Source: Streptomyces toyocaensis
Lineage (GTDB): Bacteria > Actinomycetota > Actinomycetes > Streptomycetales > Streptomycetaceae
Length of the DNA: 64,000 nucleotides
Assembly (NCBI RefSeq): GCF_000725125.1
Contig: NZ_JFCB01000005.1
Coordinates: 186,001-250,000 of the forward strand
Reading direction: 5' to 3'
A program made the position numbers and the translations under genes. Shown piece by piece: positions 32,649 to 40,795 of this stretch. Every line of letters begins with the position of its first letter. Within the stretch, counting starts at the first letter, position 1. The notes beneath the pieces are model-generated. The model ran no database searches and was not told the DNA's origin. It worked only from the letters and a program-made list of their open reading frames with translations.

Positions 32649-32948
32649 CTACCGGGGCCGTTTCCTGCCGTCGAGTTCGTCCCACCACTCGTCGGACTGC
32701 GGATCACCATGGGGGTCCCCCCTGCTCGAGCGGAGCCGAGAGCTCGGGGGAGGATCGTCCCACCAGCGGTCGTCCGGTCCCCGCCGGTTGGCGACCACCG
32801 CTGCGAGCGGCGGAATGACCATCGCGACCAGGCACATCCCCACGGCAGCCGGCACCGACCAGAGCCGCACCACGCCCCACGCCAGGACGAACAGCACGAT
32901 ACAGGTGCCCATCATGACGAAGTAGGCATGCCGCCTGCGCGCGTACAT
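32649..32948 (-). CDS. DUF3099-family membrane protein
   Basis: A 99-aa protein: MYARRRHAYFVMMGTCIVLF begins the first of two membrane helices (about 9-28 and 32-51), followed by an acidic or polar tail with DDRWWDDPPP and SDEWWDEL. The DUF3099 family is of unknown function. ATG at 32948 is chosen because the family begins MYARRR. A copy of an intergenic repeat lies inside the tail-coding part, in frame (SSRLRSSRGDPHG), which lengthens the tail. Confidence 0.8.
   Translation of the reverse strand: MYARRRHAYFVMMGTCIVLFVLAWGVVRLWSVPAAVGMCLVAMVIPPLAAVVANRRGPDDRWWDDPPPSSRLRSSRGDPHGDPQSDEWWDELDGRKRPR
32709..32742. repeat. dispersed repeat, copy A (inside DUF3099 gene)
   Basis: ATGGGGGTCCCCCCTGCTCG continues with AGCGGAGCCGAGAG. 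It matches the reverse complement of 35673-35705 with one base inserted and one changed. This GGGGGTCCCCC...CTCGAGCG...CCGAGAG motif recurs in streptomycete intergenic DNA as far as I recall. Confidence 0.6.
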
Positions 32949-32977
32949 ACGTCCAGCGTAGATCCGGAGCACGCGGA

Positions 32978-33018
32978 AGGGCCGCATCCCGGGCGTCCAA
33001 CCCGTGGGATGCGGCCCT
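32978..33018 (-). terminator. strong hairpin downstream of sseC
   Basis: A perfect 13-bp stem (AGGGCCGCATCCC / GGGATGCGGCCCT) with a 15-nt loop lies 17 bp past the sseC stop and separates the sulfurtransferase operon from the DUF3099 gene. Confidence 0.75.
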
Positions 33019-33035
33019 CCGCCGTCCTCGCGTCC

Positions 33036-33323
33036 TCAGACCGCGATCGCGACCTCGGCCAGGCCGCCCTGCTGGGCGACGACCGTACGGTCGGCGGTGC
33101 CGCCGGGCACCAGGGCGCGGACGGTCCAGGTGCCTTCCGCCGCGTAGAAGCGGAACTGTCCGGTGGCGGAGGTCGGAACCTCCGCGGTGAACTCGCCGGT
33201 CGAGTCCAGCAGACGGACGTAACCCGTCACCGGCTCGCCGTCGCGGGTCACCTGGCCCTGGATGGTGGTCTCACCGGGCTTGATCGTCGAGGCGTCCGGG
33301 CCGCCGGCCTTCGCACCGCACAT
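33036..33323 (-). CDS. sseC: SseC-like DUF1416 protein
   Basis: A 95-aa protein starting MCGAKAGGPDASTIKPGETT and continuing as a beta-sandwich of carboxypeptidase-regulatory-like type (QGQVTRDGEPVTGYVRLLDS, GTWTVRALVPGG). It matches DUF1416, called SseC in mycobacteria, where it follows the cysA/sseA sulfurtransferase gene just as here (41 bp downstream). The single Cys at residue 2 might take part in sulfur transfer; function is unproven. Confidence 0.85.
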   Translation of the reverse strand: MCGAKAGGPDASTIKPGETTIQGQVTRDGEPVTGYVRLLDSTGEFTAEVPTSATGQFRFYAAEGTWTVRALVPGGTADRTVVAQQGGLAEVAIAV

Positions 33324-33364
33324 GTCTTACTCCTGAAGGGTCTGGAAAGGTCGGTCGGGAGGGA

Positions 33365-34210
33365 CTACTTGCCGGAGCCGAGCTCGATCGGCACGCCGAC
33401 GAGGGAGCCGTACTCGGTCCAGGAGCCGTCGTAGTTCTTGACGTTCTGCACGCCGAGCAGCTCGTGCAGCACGAACCAGGTCAGCGCGGAGCGCTCACCG
33501 ATCCGGCAGTAGGCGATGGTGTCCTTGGCCAGGTCCACGTCCTCGCCGGCGTAGAGCTCCTTGAGCTCCTCGTCCGACTTGAAGGTGCCGTCGTCGTTGG
33601 CGTTCTTCGACCACGGGATGTTGGCGGCCGTCGGGACGTGGCCCGGGCGCTGCGACTGCTCCTGCGGCAGGTGGGCCGGCGCGAGCAGCTTGCCGGAGAA
33701 CTCGTCGGGGGAGCGCACGTCGACCAGGTTCTGGCTGCCGATGGCGGCCACGACGTCGTCGCGGAAGGCACGGATCGAGGTGTCCTGCGCCTTGGCCTTG
33801 TAGTCGGTCTTCGGGCGCTCGGGCACCTCGTCGCCGGGGACCAGCTCGCGGGCGTCCAGCTCCCACTTCTTGCGGCCGCCGTCGAGAAGCTTGACGTTCT
33901 CGTGGCCGTACAGCTTGAAGTACCAGTAGGCGTACGAGGCGAACCAGTTGTTGTTGCCGCCGTAGAGGACGACCGTGTGGTCGTTGCCGATGCCCTTGTC
34001 CGACAGGAGCTTCTCGAAGCCCTCCTGGTCGACGAAGTCGCGGCGGACCGGGTCCTGGAGGTCCTGCGTCCAGTCGATCCGGATGGCGTTCCGGATGTGG
34101 TTCTTCTCGTAGGCGGTCGTGTCCTCGTCCACCTCGACGATGGCGATGGTCGGGTCGTCCAGGTGCTCCTGGAGCCAATCGGCGTCGACCAGGACGTCGC
34201 TGCGACTCAT
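33365..34210 (-). CDS. cysA: thiosulfate sulfurtransferase (two-domain rhodanese)
   Basis: A 281-aa rhodanese. The inactive N-terminal domain is at about 8-125 (VVLYGGNNNWFASYAYWYFK) and the active C-terminal domain at about 150-275, with catalytic Cys235 in YCRIGERS. It transfers sulfane sulfur from thiosulfate to thiols or cyanide. Actinobacterial homologues are labelled CysA or SseA. ATG at 34210 has a GGAGGAG ribosome binding site. A cysteine-containing leader peptide lies upstream and sseC downstream. Confidence 0.92.
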   Translation of the reverse strand: MSRSDVLVDADWLQEHLDDPTIAIVEVDEDTTAYEKNHIRNAIRIDWTQDLQDPVRRDFVDQEGFEKLLSDKGIGNDHTVVLYGGNNNWFASYAYWYFKLYGHENVKLLDGGRKKWELDARELVPGDEVPERPKTDYKAKAQDTSIRAFRDDVVAAIGSQNLVDVRSPDEFSGKLLAPAHLPQEQSQRPGHVPTAANIPWSKNANDDGTFKSDEELKELYAGEDVDLAKDTIAYCRIGERSALTWFVLHELLGVQNVKNYDGSWTEYGSLVGVPIELGSGK

Positions 34211-34334
34211 GCTGTTTCTCCTCCGGGGCAGGTGCGGCGGGGCGTGCGAGTGAGAGGGAGTGCGCGCCCAAGGACGGGCGGGCGCACGGGTGCCCTTCAT
34301 CGGGCGGGGGAATGCGGACGGTCGACGCGTCCGC

Positions 34335-34442
34335 TCAGAAGGTGCGACAGAGCATGGCGGCGACACGGCACAGGTCCACTGCCCGCCGCTTCGTGAGATC
34401 CGCCTGTCCCCGCGGCACGGGGACGCTCGTCCGACACTGCAT
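34335..34442 (-). CDS. 35-aa cysteine-containing leader peptide
   Basis: The peptide MQCRTSVPVPRGQADLTKRR continues AVDLCRVAAMLCRTF. It has three Cys codons and the RR-x-VDL-x-RV core of the putative leader peptides found before sulfur-metabolism genes in streptomycetes. It ends 124 nt upstream of the sulfurtransferase start on the same strand. It begins 7 nt after a TACGAT -10, so it is leaderless. It probably senses cysteine supply through ribosome stalling to set expression of the operon. Confidence 0.68.
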   Translation of the reverse strand: MQCRTSVPVPRGQADLTKRRAVDLCRVAAMLCRTF

Positions 34443-34449
34443 GAGGTCG

Positions 34450-34455
34450 ATCGTA
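34450..34455 (-). promoter_or_regulatory. -10 element of the leader-peptide transcript
   Basis: On the minus strand TACGAT lies 7 nt before the leader peptide ATG at 34442, giving a leaderless start for the whole sulfurtransferase operon. Confidence 0.5.
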
Positions 34456-34625
34456 GGGAGGACAGGGCGGGCATGTCACCGACGTGTCGCATACTGAGAC
34501 GAGATCGTCCGCGATACGGGACTCATACGCCCCGAACACGCTCCCCCCGCGCCCTCGTGGCCCCGGACGGCCACAGCCCCATCTGCCCTACGGACACCCC
34601 CGTCTCGCCTGACGGACATGCCTGC

Positions 34626-35366
34626 CTATCCGACCAGACGGACGTCGGACCCCTTCACCTTGATGTCCACGCCGTTCTCGTCCGCCTCGACCTTGTCCAG
34701 GCGTATCCCGCCGGGCAGTCCGTCGATCTTCTGCTGGAAGTCGGTGATCCGCCGCACCCGCGCCTCGGCGAGCTCCACCCCGCCGAACGCGGGCAGCGCG
34801 TCGGCCTGCACCCGCACGGTGTCACCGTCCACGACCGTCACCGAACTGAGCACGGAGACCGGCTCGGGCAGCTTGTTGCCGAGCACGGTGGCCTCGACCG
34901 CGACCTTGATCTTCCCGTTGCCGCCGTCGGAAAGGCCGACGACCTCGGCGGTGACGCCGGGGGCCACCTGGGTGGGCTCGGCCTTGGCCCTCTTCAGCAG
35001 TTCGTCGTAGGCGACGGTCGCCGTCCCGGTGGCGCTGTCGGCGACGGCGGAGCTGAAGTCGCTGGAGAAGTCGACGCCCCTCATGTCGGCGCGCAGGTCG
35101 CCGATGCGGATCTTCTCGGCGCCGTCGCCGGCGTCGGCCTCGTAGCCCTCGATGCCGACCTGCACCTGGTCGAGGGTGCCGTCGGCGACCTGGGTGAGGA
35201 AGGGGAAGCCCTTGATGGACACGTCAGGGGTGGACGCGAGGTTCTCGGTCGCCTTCAGGCGGTCCGCCGCCTCGCTCTCGGCGAGGTTCACCGCGACGCG
35301 GTCCACGATGACGAAGATTCCGCCCAGTATCACGACGACGATGAGCAGTATTCGCAGTGCGCGCAT
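34626..35366 (-). CDS. DUF2993 (LmeA-like) membrane-anchored protein
   Basis: A 246-aa protein with one N-terminal membrane helix (MRALRILLIVVVILGGIFVI) and an extracytoplasmic DUF2993 domain rich in beta structure (TPDVSIKGFPFLTQVADG, LDQVQVGIEGYEAD). DUF2993 includes mycobacterial LmeA, involved in lipoglycan elongation and envelope maintenance; the family resembles lipid-binding folds. ATG at 35366 has GGGGGAAG upstream. Role here unknown. Confidence 0.83.
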   Translation of the reverse strand: MRALRILLIVVVILGGIFVIVDRVAVNLAESEAADRLKATENLASTPDVSIKGFPFLTQVADGTLDQVQVGIEGYEADAGDGAEKIRIGDLRADMRGVDFSSDFSSAVADSATGTATVAYDELLKRAKAEPTQVAPGVTAEVVGLSDGGNGKIKVAVEATVLGNKLPEPVSVLSSVTVVDGDTVRVQADALPAFGGVELAEARVRRITDFQQKIDGLPGGIRLDKVEADENGVDIKVKGSDVRLVG

Positions 35367-35672
35367 GCGGTGCTTCCCCCACGTGGCTGTGACGACGGCG
35401 GTCCCCGACGACCGGGCGGCCGTCCTGCGCGAGGGTAACTCGCACATGTGCGGAGGCCGGGAATTTGTGGATCAGCTGTGACAGGTGGGGCCGGGGCGTG
35501 TTGCGCAGCTGCCCCTCGCGGGGTGCCCGGCGTAGGTGTGGGCCGCGGGCGGCTGCTCATTCCCGGTGCCTGCGGGGTGCTCCGCGTGGGTGTGGGCGGG
35601 GGGAGGTCACGCAGCCCGGCGCCAACGGGGTGCCGTCGCGCCCACCCTCCCCCGCTCTCGGCTCCTCACCCA

Positions 35673-35705
35673 CTCTCGGCTTCGCTCGAGCGGGGGGACC
35701 CCCAT
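35673..35705. repeat. dispersed repeat, copy B (inverse to copy A)
   Basis: The reverse complement reads ATGGGGGTCCCCCCGCTCGA, then GCGAAGCCGAGAG. It matches the copy in the DUF3099 gene at 32709 except for one inserted and one changed base. Confidence 0.6.
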
Positions 35706-35853
35706 GAGCGGGAGGTACCCCCATCACCCCAGCGGCACGACTGCCCGCGGGAACGCGGCATGCGGGAACGCGGAGACAGCAGAGGCGGCGGCCCGCGGAG
35801 ACAGCGGGGGCGGCGGAGCGCGGAAGCGGCGGCAGGCGCGGCCCGCGGAGCGC

Positions 35854-36053
35854 GGAAGCAGCGGCAGGCGCGGAGCGCGGAAGCAGCGGCAGGCGCGGAG
35901 CGCGGAAGCAGCGGCAGGCGCGGAGCGCGGAAGCGGCCGCAGGCGCGGAGCGCGGAAGCGGCCGCAGGCGCGGAGCGCGGAAGCGGCCGCAGGCGCGGAG
36001 CGCGGAAGCGGCCGCAGGCGCGGAGCGCGGAAGCGGCGGCAGGCGCGTACGGC
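35854..36053. repeat. 25-bp tandem repeat, eight regular copies
   Basis: The unit GGAAGCGGCCGCAGGCGCGG plus AGCGC recurs at an exact 25-bp spacing (starts at 35854, 35879, 35904, 35929, 35954, 35979, 36004 and 36029), with a degenerate copy at 35822. The first three copies have AGCAGCGGC and the next four have AGCGGCCGC, so the array expanded in two blocks. Confidence 0.85.
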
Positions 36054-36278
36054 GCGGAGCACGGGGTGCGGTGGGCGTGGGACAGCCGCCTACGGCGGGA
36101 AGGGGGCGGGGCGGGGGTGTGCGCCCGCAGCGGCCGGTGCGAACAAACGCCCCGCACCTCCACCGGCCGACCCGGTCGCGCCGGTCCGAGGACGGACACC
36201 CCCGACCCGACCCCGACCCACCCACCACCCGAAGGCGCTACGCGCACCCCCACCGCACAGCCCGCTGCGCCGCAGGCA

Positions 36279-37376
36279 TCAGGCGGCCATGCCGCCCAGC
36301 ACGTACACCGCAGGCCCCGCCGCCGCCAGCGGCAGCGCGACGCCCGCCGTGAAGTGCACGAACCTCGACGGATAGTCATAGCTCGCGACCCGGTGACCGA
36401 TCAGCGCACAGACCGCGGCCCCCGCGCCCAGCCCCGCACCCGAGACCTCCATCCCCCCGACCGCGAACCCCGTGCCCGCCGCCACCAGCAGCGCGACCAC
36501 CACGGACGCCGCGGTCGGCAGGGGCAGCGCCCGCGCCACCATCGCCGCCGCCACAGCAACCGCTCCCACGGTCACCGCGTCCGCGTCCGCCGCCAGATAC
36601 CCGCCCGCAGCGATGGCCAGCGCGGCAGCGGCGACCGTCGCCATGAGGCCGTACATCCGCTCGTCGGGATCCGCGTGGGACCGCAGCTGCAGCACCAGCG
36701 ACAGCAGCACCCACACCCCCAGCGTCCCCAGGATCGCCCCGGGCGACCGGTCCGACGCCAACAGCGCCGCGTCCGCGGCCAGCGCGCCCAGGAACCCGAG
36801 CGCGATGCCCTGCCGAGCCGGCCACATGCCGTTCAGCCGGAACCAGCCCGCCGCTGTGACCCCCTGCAACACGACCAACGGCACCAGCAGCGCATACGTC
36901 CCCAGCGCCGCCCCACCCGCGAGCAGCACCCCCAGCAGCGCCGTGAGCACCGCGGGCTGCGTCCCGGGCTCGATGATCGGCGACCGCCCCTCCGCCCGCG
37001 CCCGCTGCGCGTCGGTGACGCGTGCGTTACCGCCCAGCGTGGCGGGCCCGTACTCGGGCCCGCCCCCCTGCGGGGGCCCGTCCTGTGCGGGCGCCTGCTG
37101 TGAAGGCGCCTGCTGCGGAGGCGCCTGCTGCGGAGGCAGATACGACGTCTCCTCGACAGCCGCGGCGGCAGCCACCGGCGGCTGCATCTGCGTCTCCCAC
37201 GTCTGCCCCTGCCACTGCTGCGTGTACTGCTGATCGGCGTACGGATCGTCATGAGCCGGCTGCTGCCCGGGCCAAGCCTGAGGCTGAGGCTGCTGATACG
37301 CCCCGTACCCCTCCCCAGCTCCCTGCCCAGCCCCCTGCCCGTACCCGTGCCCGTACCCGTACGGCTGGTTAGTCAT
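36279..37376 (-). CDS. polytopic membrane protein with Gln/Gly/Pro-rich N-terminus
   Basis: A 365-aa protein. Residues 1-120 are low complexity (many Q, G, Y and P) and probably disordered and cytoplasmic. Residues about 140-365 hold about eight membrane helices (QPAVLTALLGVLLAGGAALG, LVVLQGVTAAGWF and so on). It resembles conserved streptomycete integral membrane proteins of unknown function. ATG at 37376 lies 3 bp after the MoaD-like stop, so the two are co-transcribed. Confidence 0.72.
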   Translation of the reverse strand: MTNQPYGYGHGYGQGAGQGAGEGYGAYQQPQPQAWPGQQPAHDDPYADQQYTQQWQGQTWETQMQPPVAAAAAVEETSYLPPQQAPPQQAPSQQAPAQDGPPQGGGPEYGPATLGGNARVTDAQRARAEGRSPIIEPGTQPAVLTALLGVLLAGGAALGTYALLVPLVVLQGVTAAGWFRLNGMWPARQGIALGFLGALAADAALLASDRSPGAILGTLGVWVLLSLVLQLRSHADPDERMYGLMATVAAAALAIAAGGYLAADADAVTVGAVAVAAAMVARALPLPTAASVVVALLVAAGTGFAVGGMEVSGAGLGAGAAVCALIGHRVASYDYPSRFVHFTAGVALPLAAAGPAVYVLGGMAA

Positions 37377-37379
37377 CGC

Positions 37380-37634
37380 TCACCCTCCTGCGAACGGCGG
37401 AAGCACCTCGACCGTGCCGCCGTCGGCCAGCCGTACCGTCTCATGCGCGCGCTTACCCACGGGATCACCGTCGACGAGGAACGAGCACCGCAGCAGCACC
37501 CGCTCCAGTTCCCCGGAGTGCCGCCCCCGCACGGCGTCGAGCGCCTCGGCGAGCGTGTCCGCCTCGTGCGCCTCCTCGGCCACCCCGGCCGCGGCCTTGG
37601 CGGCGGCCCAGTACCGCACCGTGACCTTTGCCAT
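37380..37634 (-). CDS. MoaD/ThiS-family sulfur-carrier protein
   Basis: An 84-aa ubiquitin-fold protein: MAKVTVRYWAAAKAAAGVAE at the start, LVDGDPVG in the middle, and a C-terminal PPFAGG whose diglycine can be adenylated and thiocarboxylated. It is probably a MoaD-type subunit for molybdopterin synthesis or a related sulfur carrier. No MoaE or MoeB is adjacent, so the acceptor is open. ATG at 37634. Confidence 0.85.
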   Translation of the reverse strand: MAKVTVRYWAAAKAAAGVAEEAHEADTLAEALDAVRGRHSGELERVLLRCSFLVDGDPVGKRAHETVRLADGGTVEVLPPFAGG

Positions 37635-37682
37635 CTGCTGGTTCCTCACGTCGGAGATCGGTTGACGGTGAACACCGTCAGG

Positions 37683-38561
37683 CTAGCCCGCCCGAGCGAC
37701 CACCCAGTCCGCGATTCGCCCCAGCAGCGGCTCCGGCGCCGCGTTCTCCGCGTGGCCCATACCGGCCTCGACCCACAGCTCCCCGTGCTCCCCGGCGGCG
37801 GCCGCCAGCATCCGGGGATGGTCGAGCGGGAAGTACCCGTCCCGGTCCCCGTGCACGATCAGCAGCGGTGTCGGCGCGATCCGCGGCACCGCCTCGACCG
37901 GTGACAGCGGCACCGGGTCCCACTGCCGGTGATGGATCCGCGTCCGCAGCCCGTACCGCCCCACCAGCCGCCCGGACGGCCGGGTCACGAGCCAGTGCAG
38001 CCGCCGCATGGGCGCGGTCCCCCGGTAGAACCACCGCGCCGGCGCACTCACGGACACGACGGCGTCGACCCCCGCGTCCCGGCTGCTCGCGGCGTGCCGC
38101 AGCACCACGGAGCCCCCCATGGAGAACCCGACGGTCGCCACGCGCGCGTACCCGAGCCCACGCGCCCACCCCACCACCGCCGCGAGATCCAGCACCTCCC
38201 GGTCCCCGACGGTCGACCGCCCGCCCGACGCCCCGTGCCCGCGGAAGGAGAACGTCACGACACCGCCGTACCGGGCGAGGACGCGCGCCACCCGCCGCAC
38301 GTGCGGCCGGTCCGCGTCCCCGGTGAATCCGTGTGCGACGACGAATACGAGATCGCCGAAACGCCCGGCACCCGGTTCGTATACGGAATCGATCGCCACC
38401 CCGTCCTCCGTGCGCAGAAACGTCCGTAAAGGACCACCGCGCATCGCCCCGCCCGTCGCGCCCGGTGTTACGCCGGGCGTTACCGCACGCGTCTCGGAAT
38501 ACGGACGGATGGCGGAGCGCGCGGTGGATCGCGCCACATGACCTGCCGGGCCGGTGCTCAT
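37683..38561 (-). CDS. alpha/beta hydrolase
   Basis: A 292-aa hydrolase with the classic triad setting: the oxyanion region [15 protein letters not shown] and FRGHGASGG, nucleophile Ser in GFSMGGSVV, Asp in [12 protein letters not shown] and His in GMGHAENA. The first 45 residues are poorly conserved, so the start could be further in; ATG at 38561 is the first good candidate. Substrate unknown, probably an ester or thioester. Confidence 0.83.
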   Translation of the reverse strand: MSTGPAGHVARSTARSAIRPYSETRAVTPGVTPGATGGAMRGGPLRTFLRTEDGVAIDSVYEPGAGRFGDLVFVVAHGFTGDADRPHVRRVARVLARYGGVVTFSFRGHGASGGRSTVGDREVLDLAAVVGWARGLGYARVATVGFSMGGSVVLRHAASSRDAGVDAVVSVSAPARWFYRGTAPMRRLHWLVTRPSGRLVGRYGLRTRIHHRQWDPVPLSPVEAVPRIAPTPLLIVHGDRDGYFPLDHPRMLAAAAGEHGELWVEAGMGHAENAAPEPLLGRIADWVVARAG

Positions 38562-38583
38562 GTCGGCTATTCTGCTGCGAAGA

Positions 38584-38615
38584 GGACTCGGGCAGCGAAG
38601 CCCCCGGGTCCTTTT
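38584..38615 (+). terminator. hairpin with T-tract upstream of glnR
   Basis: GGACTCGGG pairs with CCCGGGTCC (one G-T pair, 10-nt loop) and is followed by TTTT on the plus strand. It lies 170 bp before glnR and 23 bp upstream of the divergent hydrolase start. It could end antisense or upstream read-through, or attenuate a long glnR leader. Confidence 0.45.
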
Positions 38616-38783
38616 GTGCTTTCGGAAGCGTTGTATACGAACGCGGGAAACCGCCGGTGTACGAGCCGTCGAACGCACGAGCAATGCCGTAAACGTCCTC
38701 GCAGGGACCGAGGAGGAACCAGACGTTATGGGCGAGCGAACCGTGCACGAGCCGACGACGACGACCCGGGCGGGTGGGGTGCG

Positions 38784-39563
38784 ATGAGCTCTCTGCTGCT
38801 CCTGACCAACGCGCTCCAGCCGTCGACGGAGGTGCTCCCCGCCCTCGGCCTGCTCCTGCACACCGTGCGCGTGGCCCCCGCCGAGGGCCCGGCCCTCGTG
38901 GACACCCCCGGCGCCGACGTGATCCTGGTCGACGGCCGCCGCGACCTCCCGCAGGTGCGCAGCCTGTGCCAGCTCCTGCGCTCCACAGGCCCCGGCTGCC
39001 CGCTCGTCCTGGTCGTGACGGAGGGCGGCCTGGCGGCCGTCACCGCGGACTGGGGCATCGACGACGTCCTGCTGGACACCGCGGGCCCGGCCGAGGTGGA
39101 GGCCCGTCTGCGCCTGGCGACGGGCCGGCAGCAGATCGTCAACGACGACTCCCCGATGGAGATCCGCAACGGCGACCTGTCGGTCGACGAGGCGACCTAC
39201 TCGGCGAAACTCAAGGGCCGGGTCCTCGACCTGACCTTCAAGGAATTCGAGCTGCTCAAATACCTCGCGCAGCACCCCGGCCGGGTCTTCACCCGCGCCC
39301 AGCTGCTCCAGGAGGTGTGGGGCTACGACTACTTCGGCGGCACCCGCACGGTCGACGTGCACGTACGGCGGCTGCGCGCCAAGCTCGGCCCCGAACACGA
39401 GTCGCTGATCGGCACGGTCCGGAACGTCGGTTATCGATTCGTTACGCCCGAAAAGGTGGACCGTGCGGCCGAGGAGGCCAAGGCCAAGGCCGACCGGCAA
39501 AAGGCGTCGGACACGGACGAGACGACCACGAGGAACGCCGCCGACGCCCGCTCACGGGCCTGA
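38784..39563 (+). CDS. glnR: GlnR, global nitrogen regulator (OmpR family)
   Basis: A 259-aa orphan OmpR-type regulator. The receiver-like domain (about 1-110) starts [20 protein letters not shown] and lacks the usual acidic pocket near the N-terminus; [20 protein letters not shown] leads into the winged helix (about 125-225, [37 protein letters not shown]). GlnR activates or represses ammonium assimilation genes such as glnA, glnII and amtB in Streptomyces, without a cognate kinase. ATG at 38784. The C-terminal charged tail is variable. Confidence 0.95.
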   Translation: MSSLLLLTNALQPSTEVLPALGLLLHTVRVAPAEGPALVDTPGADVILVDGRRDLPQVRSLCQLLRSTGPGCPLVLVVTEGGLAAVTADWGIDDVLLDTAGPAEVEARLRLATGRQQIVNDDSPMEIRNGDLSVDEATYSAKLKGRVLDLTFKEFELLKYLAQHPGRVFTRAQLLQEVWGYDYFGGTRTVDVHVRRLRAKLGPEHESLIGTVRNVGYRFVTPEKVDRAAEEAKAKADRQKASDTDETTTRNAADARSRA

Positions 39564-39658
39564 GAACCGCACGCATGAGCGTTGCGTTCGCACATACGAG
39601 CCGTTTCCGTGCCGCCCGGAACCCTCCGCACGCCCTGCCCGGGCGGAATATATCCGCG

Positions 39659-39664
39659 TAGACT
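39659..39664 (+). promoter_or_regulatory. -10 element of a leaderless start (LacI-type gene)
   Basis: TAGACT fits TAnnnT and lies 6 nt before GTG at 39671. No ribosome binding site is present. Confidence 0.45.
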
Positions 39665-39670
39665 CCGCGC

Positions 39671-40693
39671 GTGGCCAAGGTAACCAGGGATGATGTGGCG
39701 CGGCTGGCGGGTACGTCCACCGCCGTCGTCAGCTATGTCATCAACAACGGACCCCGGCCGGTCGCCCCGGCCACGCGCGAGCGCGTTCTCGCCGCGATCA
39801 AGGAGCTGGGGTACCGGCCCGACCGCGTCGCCCAGGCGATGGCGTCACGGCGGACGGACCTCATAGGCCTGATCATCCCGGACGCCCGCCAGCCGTTCTT
39901 CGGCGAGATGGCGCACGCGGTCGAACAGGCCGCCTCCGAGCGCGGGAAGATGGTGCTGGTCGGCAACACCGACTACATCGCGGAGCGCGAGGTCCACTAT
40001 CTGCGTGCCTTCCTCGGCATGCGCGTCTCCGGCCTGATCCTGGTCAGCCACGCGCTGAACGACCTGGCCGCGGCGGAGATCGAGGCGTGGGACGCCCGGA
40101 TCGTCCTGCTGCACGAGCGCCCGGAGGCGATCGACGACGTGGCGGTCGTCACGGACGACCTCGGTGGCGCCCAGCTCGCCGTGCGCCACCTGCTGGAACA
40201 CGGGAACGCCTATGTCGCCTGTGTCGGCGGCACCGCGGAGACCCCCGCCGTCGGCGACCCGGTCTCGGACCACGTCGAGGGCTGGCGGCGCGCGATGGAG
40301 GAGGCCGGCATACCGACCGAGGGCCGGCTGTTCGAGGCCCCGTACAACCGCTACGACGCCTACCGCGTGGGGCTGGACATCCTTTCCGGCCCGGACCGCC
40401 CGCCGGCCATCTTCTGCTCCACCGACGACCAGGCGATCGGCATCCTGCGTGCCGCGCGTGAGCTGCGCATCGACGTGCCGGGCGAGCTCGCGGTCGCCGG
40501 GTTCGACGACATCAAGGAGGCGGCGCTCGCCGACCCGCCCATGACCACGGTCGCCTCCGACCGTCCGGCGATGGCCCGCGCGGCGGTCGACCTCGTCCTC
40601 GACGACGGCCTGCGGGTGGCGGGCTCGCGCCGCGAGCGCCTGAAGGTGTTCCCCTCCCGCCTGGTGGTACGCCAGTCCTGCGGCTGCGCGTAA
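39671..40693 (+). CDS. LacI-family transcriptional regulator
   Basis: A 340-aa repressor. The N-terminal LacI helix-turn-helix contains [20 protein letters not shown] and [15 protein letters not shown]; the periplasmic-binding-protein-like effector domain covers about 62-335 ([33 protein letters not shown]). It ends in a Cys-rich QSCGCA. The effector, probably a sugar or related metabolite, is unknown. No sugar genes are adjacent. GTG at 39671 appears leaderless. Confidence 0.88.
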   Translation: MAKVTRDDVARLAGTSTAVVSYVINNGPRPVAPATRERVLAAIKELGYRPDRVAQAMASRRTDLIGLIIPDARQPFFGEMAHAVEQAASERGKMVLVGNTDYIAEREVHYLRAFLGMRVSGLILVSHALNDLAAAEIEAWDARIVLLHERPEAIDDVAVVTDDLGGAQLAVRHLLEHGNAYVACVGGTAETPAVGDPVSDHVEGWRRAMEEAGIPTEGRLFEAPYNRYDAYRVGLDILSGPDRPPAIFCSTDDQAIGILRAARELRIDVPGELAVAGFDDIKEAALADPPMTTVASDRPAMARAAVDLVLDDGLRVAGSRRERLKVFPSRLVVRQSCGCA

Positions 40694-40795
40694 CCGCCCC
40701 ACCGGGCGAACCCTTATATCGGGCATACGAGGTTCTGTCGGGCTTCTCAGCGAGCGCTCAGGATGCTCTCATCCTCGGGCGCGACGCTCATGAAC

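Larger units (their letters stand above)
35367..36278. other. 912-bp very GC-rich intergenic region
   Basis: It contains a dispersed repeat copy, degenerate GCGGGAACGCGG units and the 25-bp tandem array. Long open frames run through it only because stop codons are rare at this GC, and the repeat unit length is not a multiple of three. I see no gene. Confidence 0.6.

Noticed and set aside
35448..37103. A 551-codon open frame on the plus strand through the tandem repeats.
   Set aside because: The composition is Arg/Gly/Ala low complexity, the repeat period of 25 bp is not codon-based, and the frame runs antisense into a real membrane-protein gene.
38628..38690. GlnR binding boxes in the glnR upstream region (GTATAC, GAAAC).
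   Set aside because: The 6-nt spacing of the a/b-site pattern is not kept.
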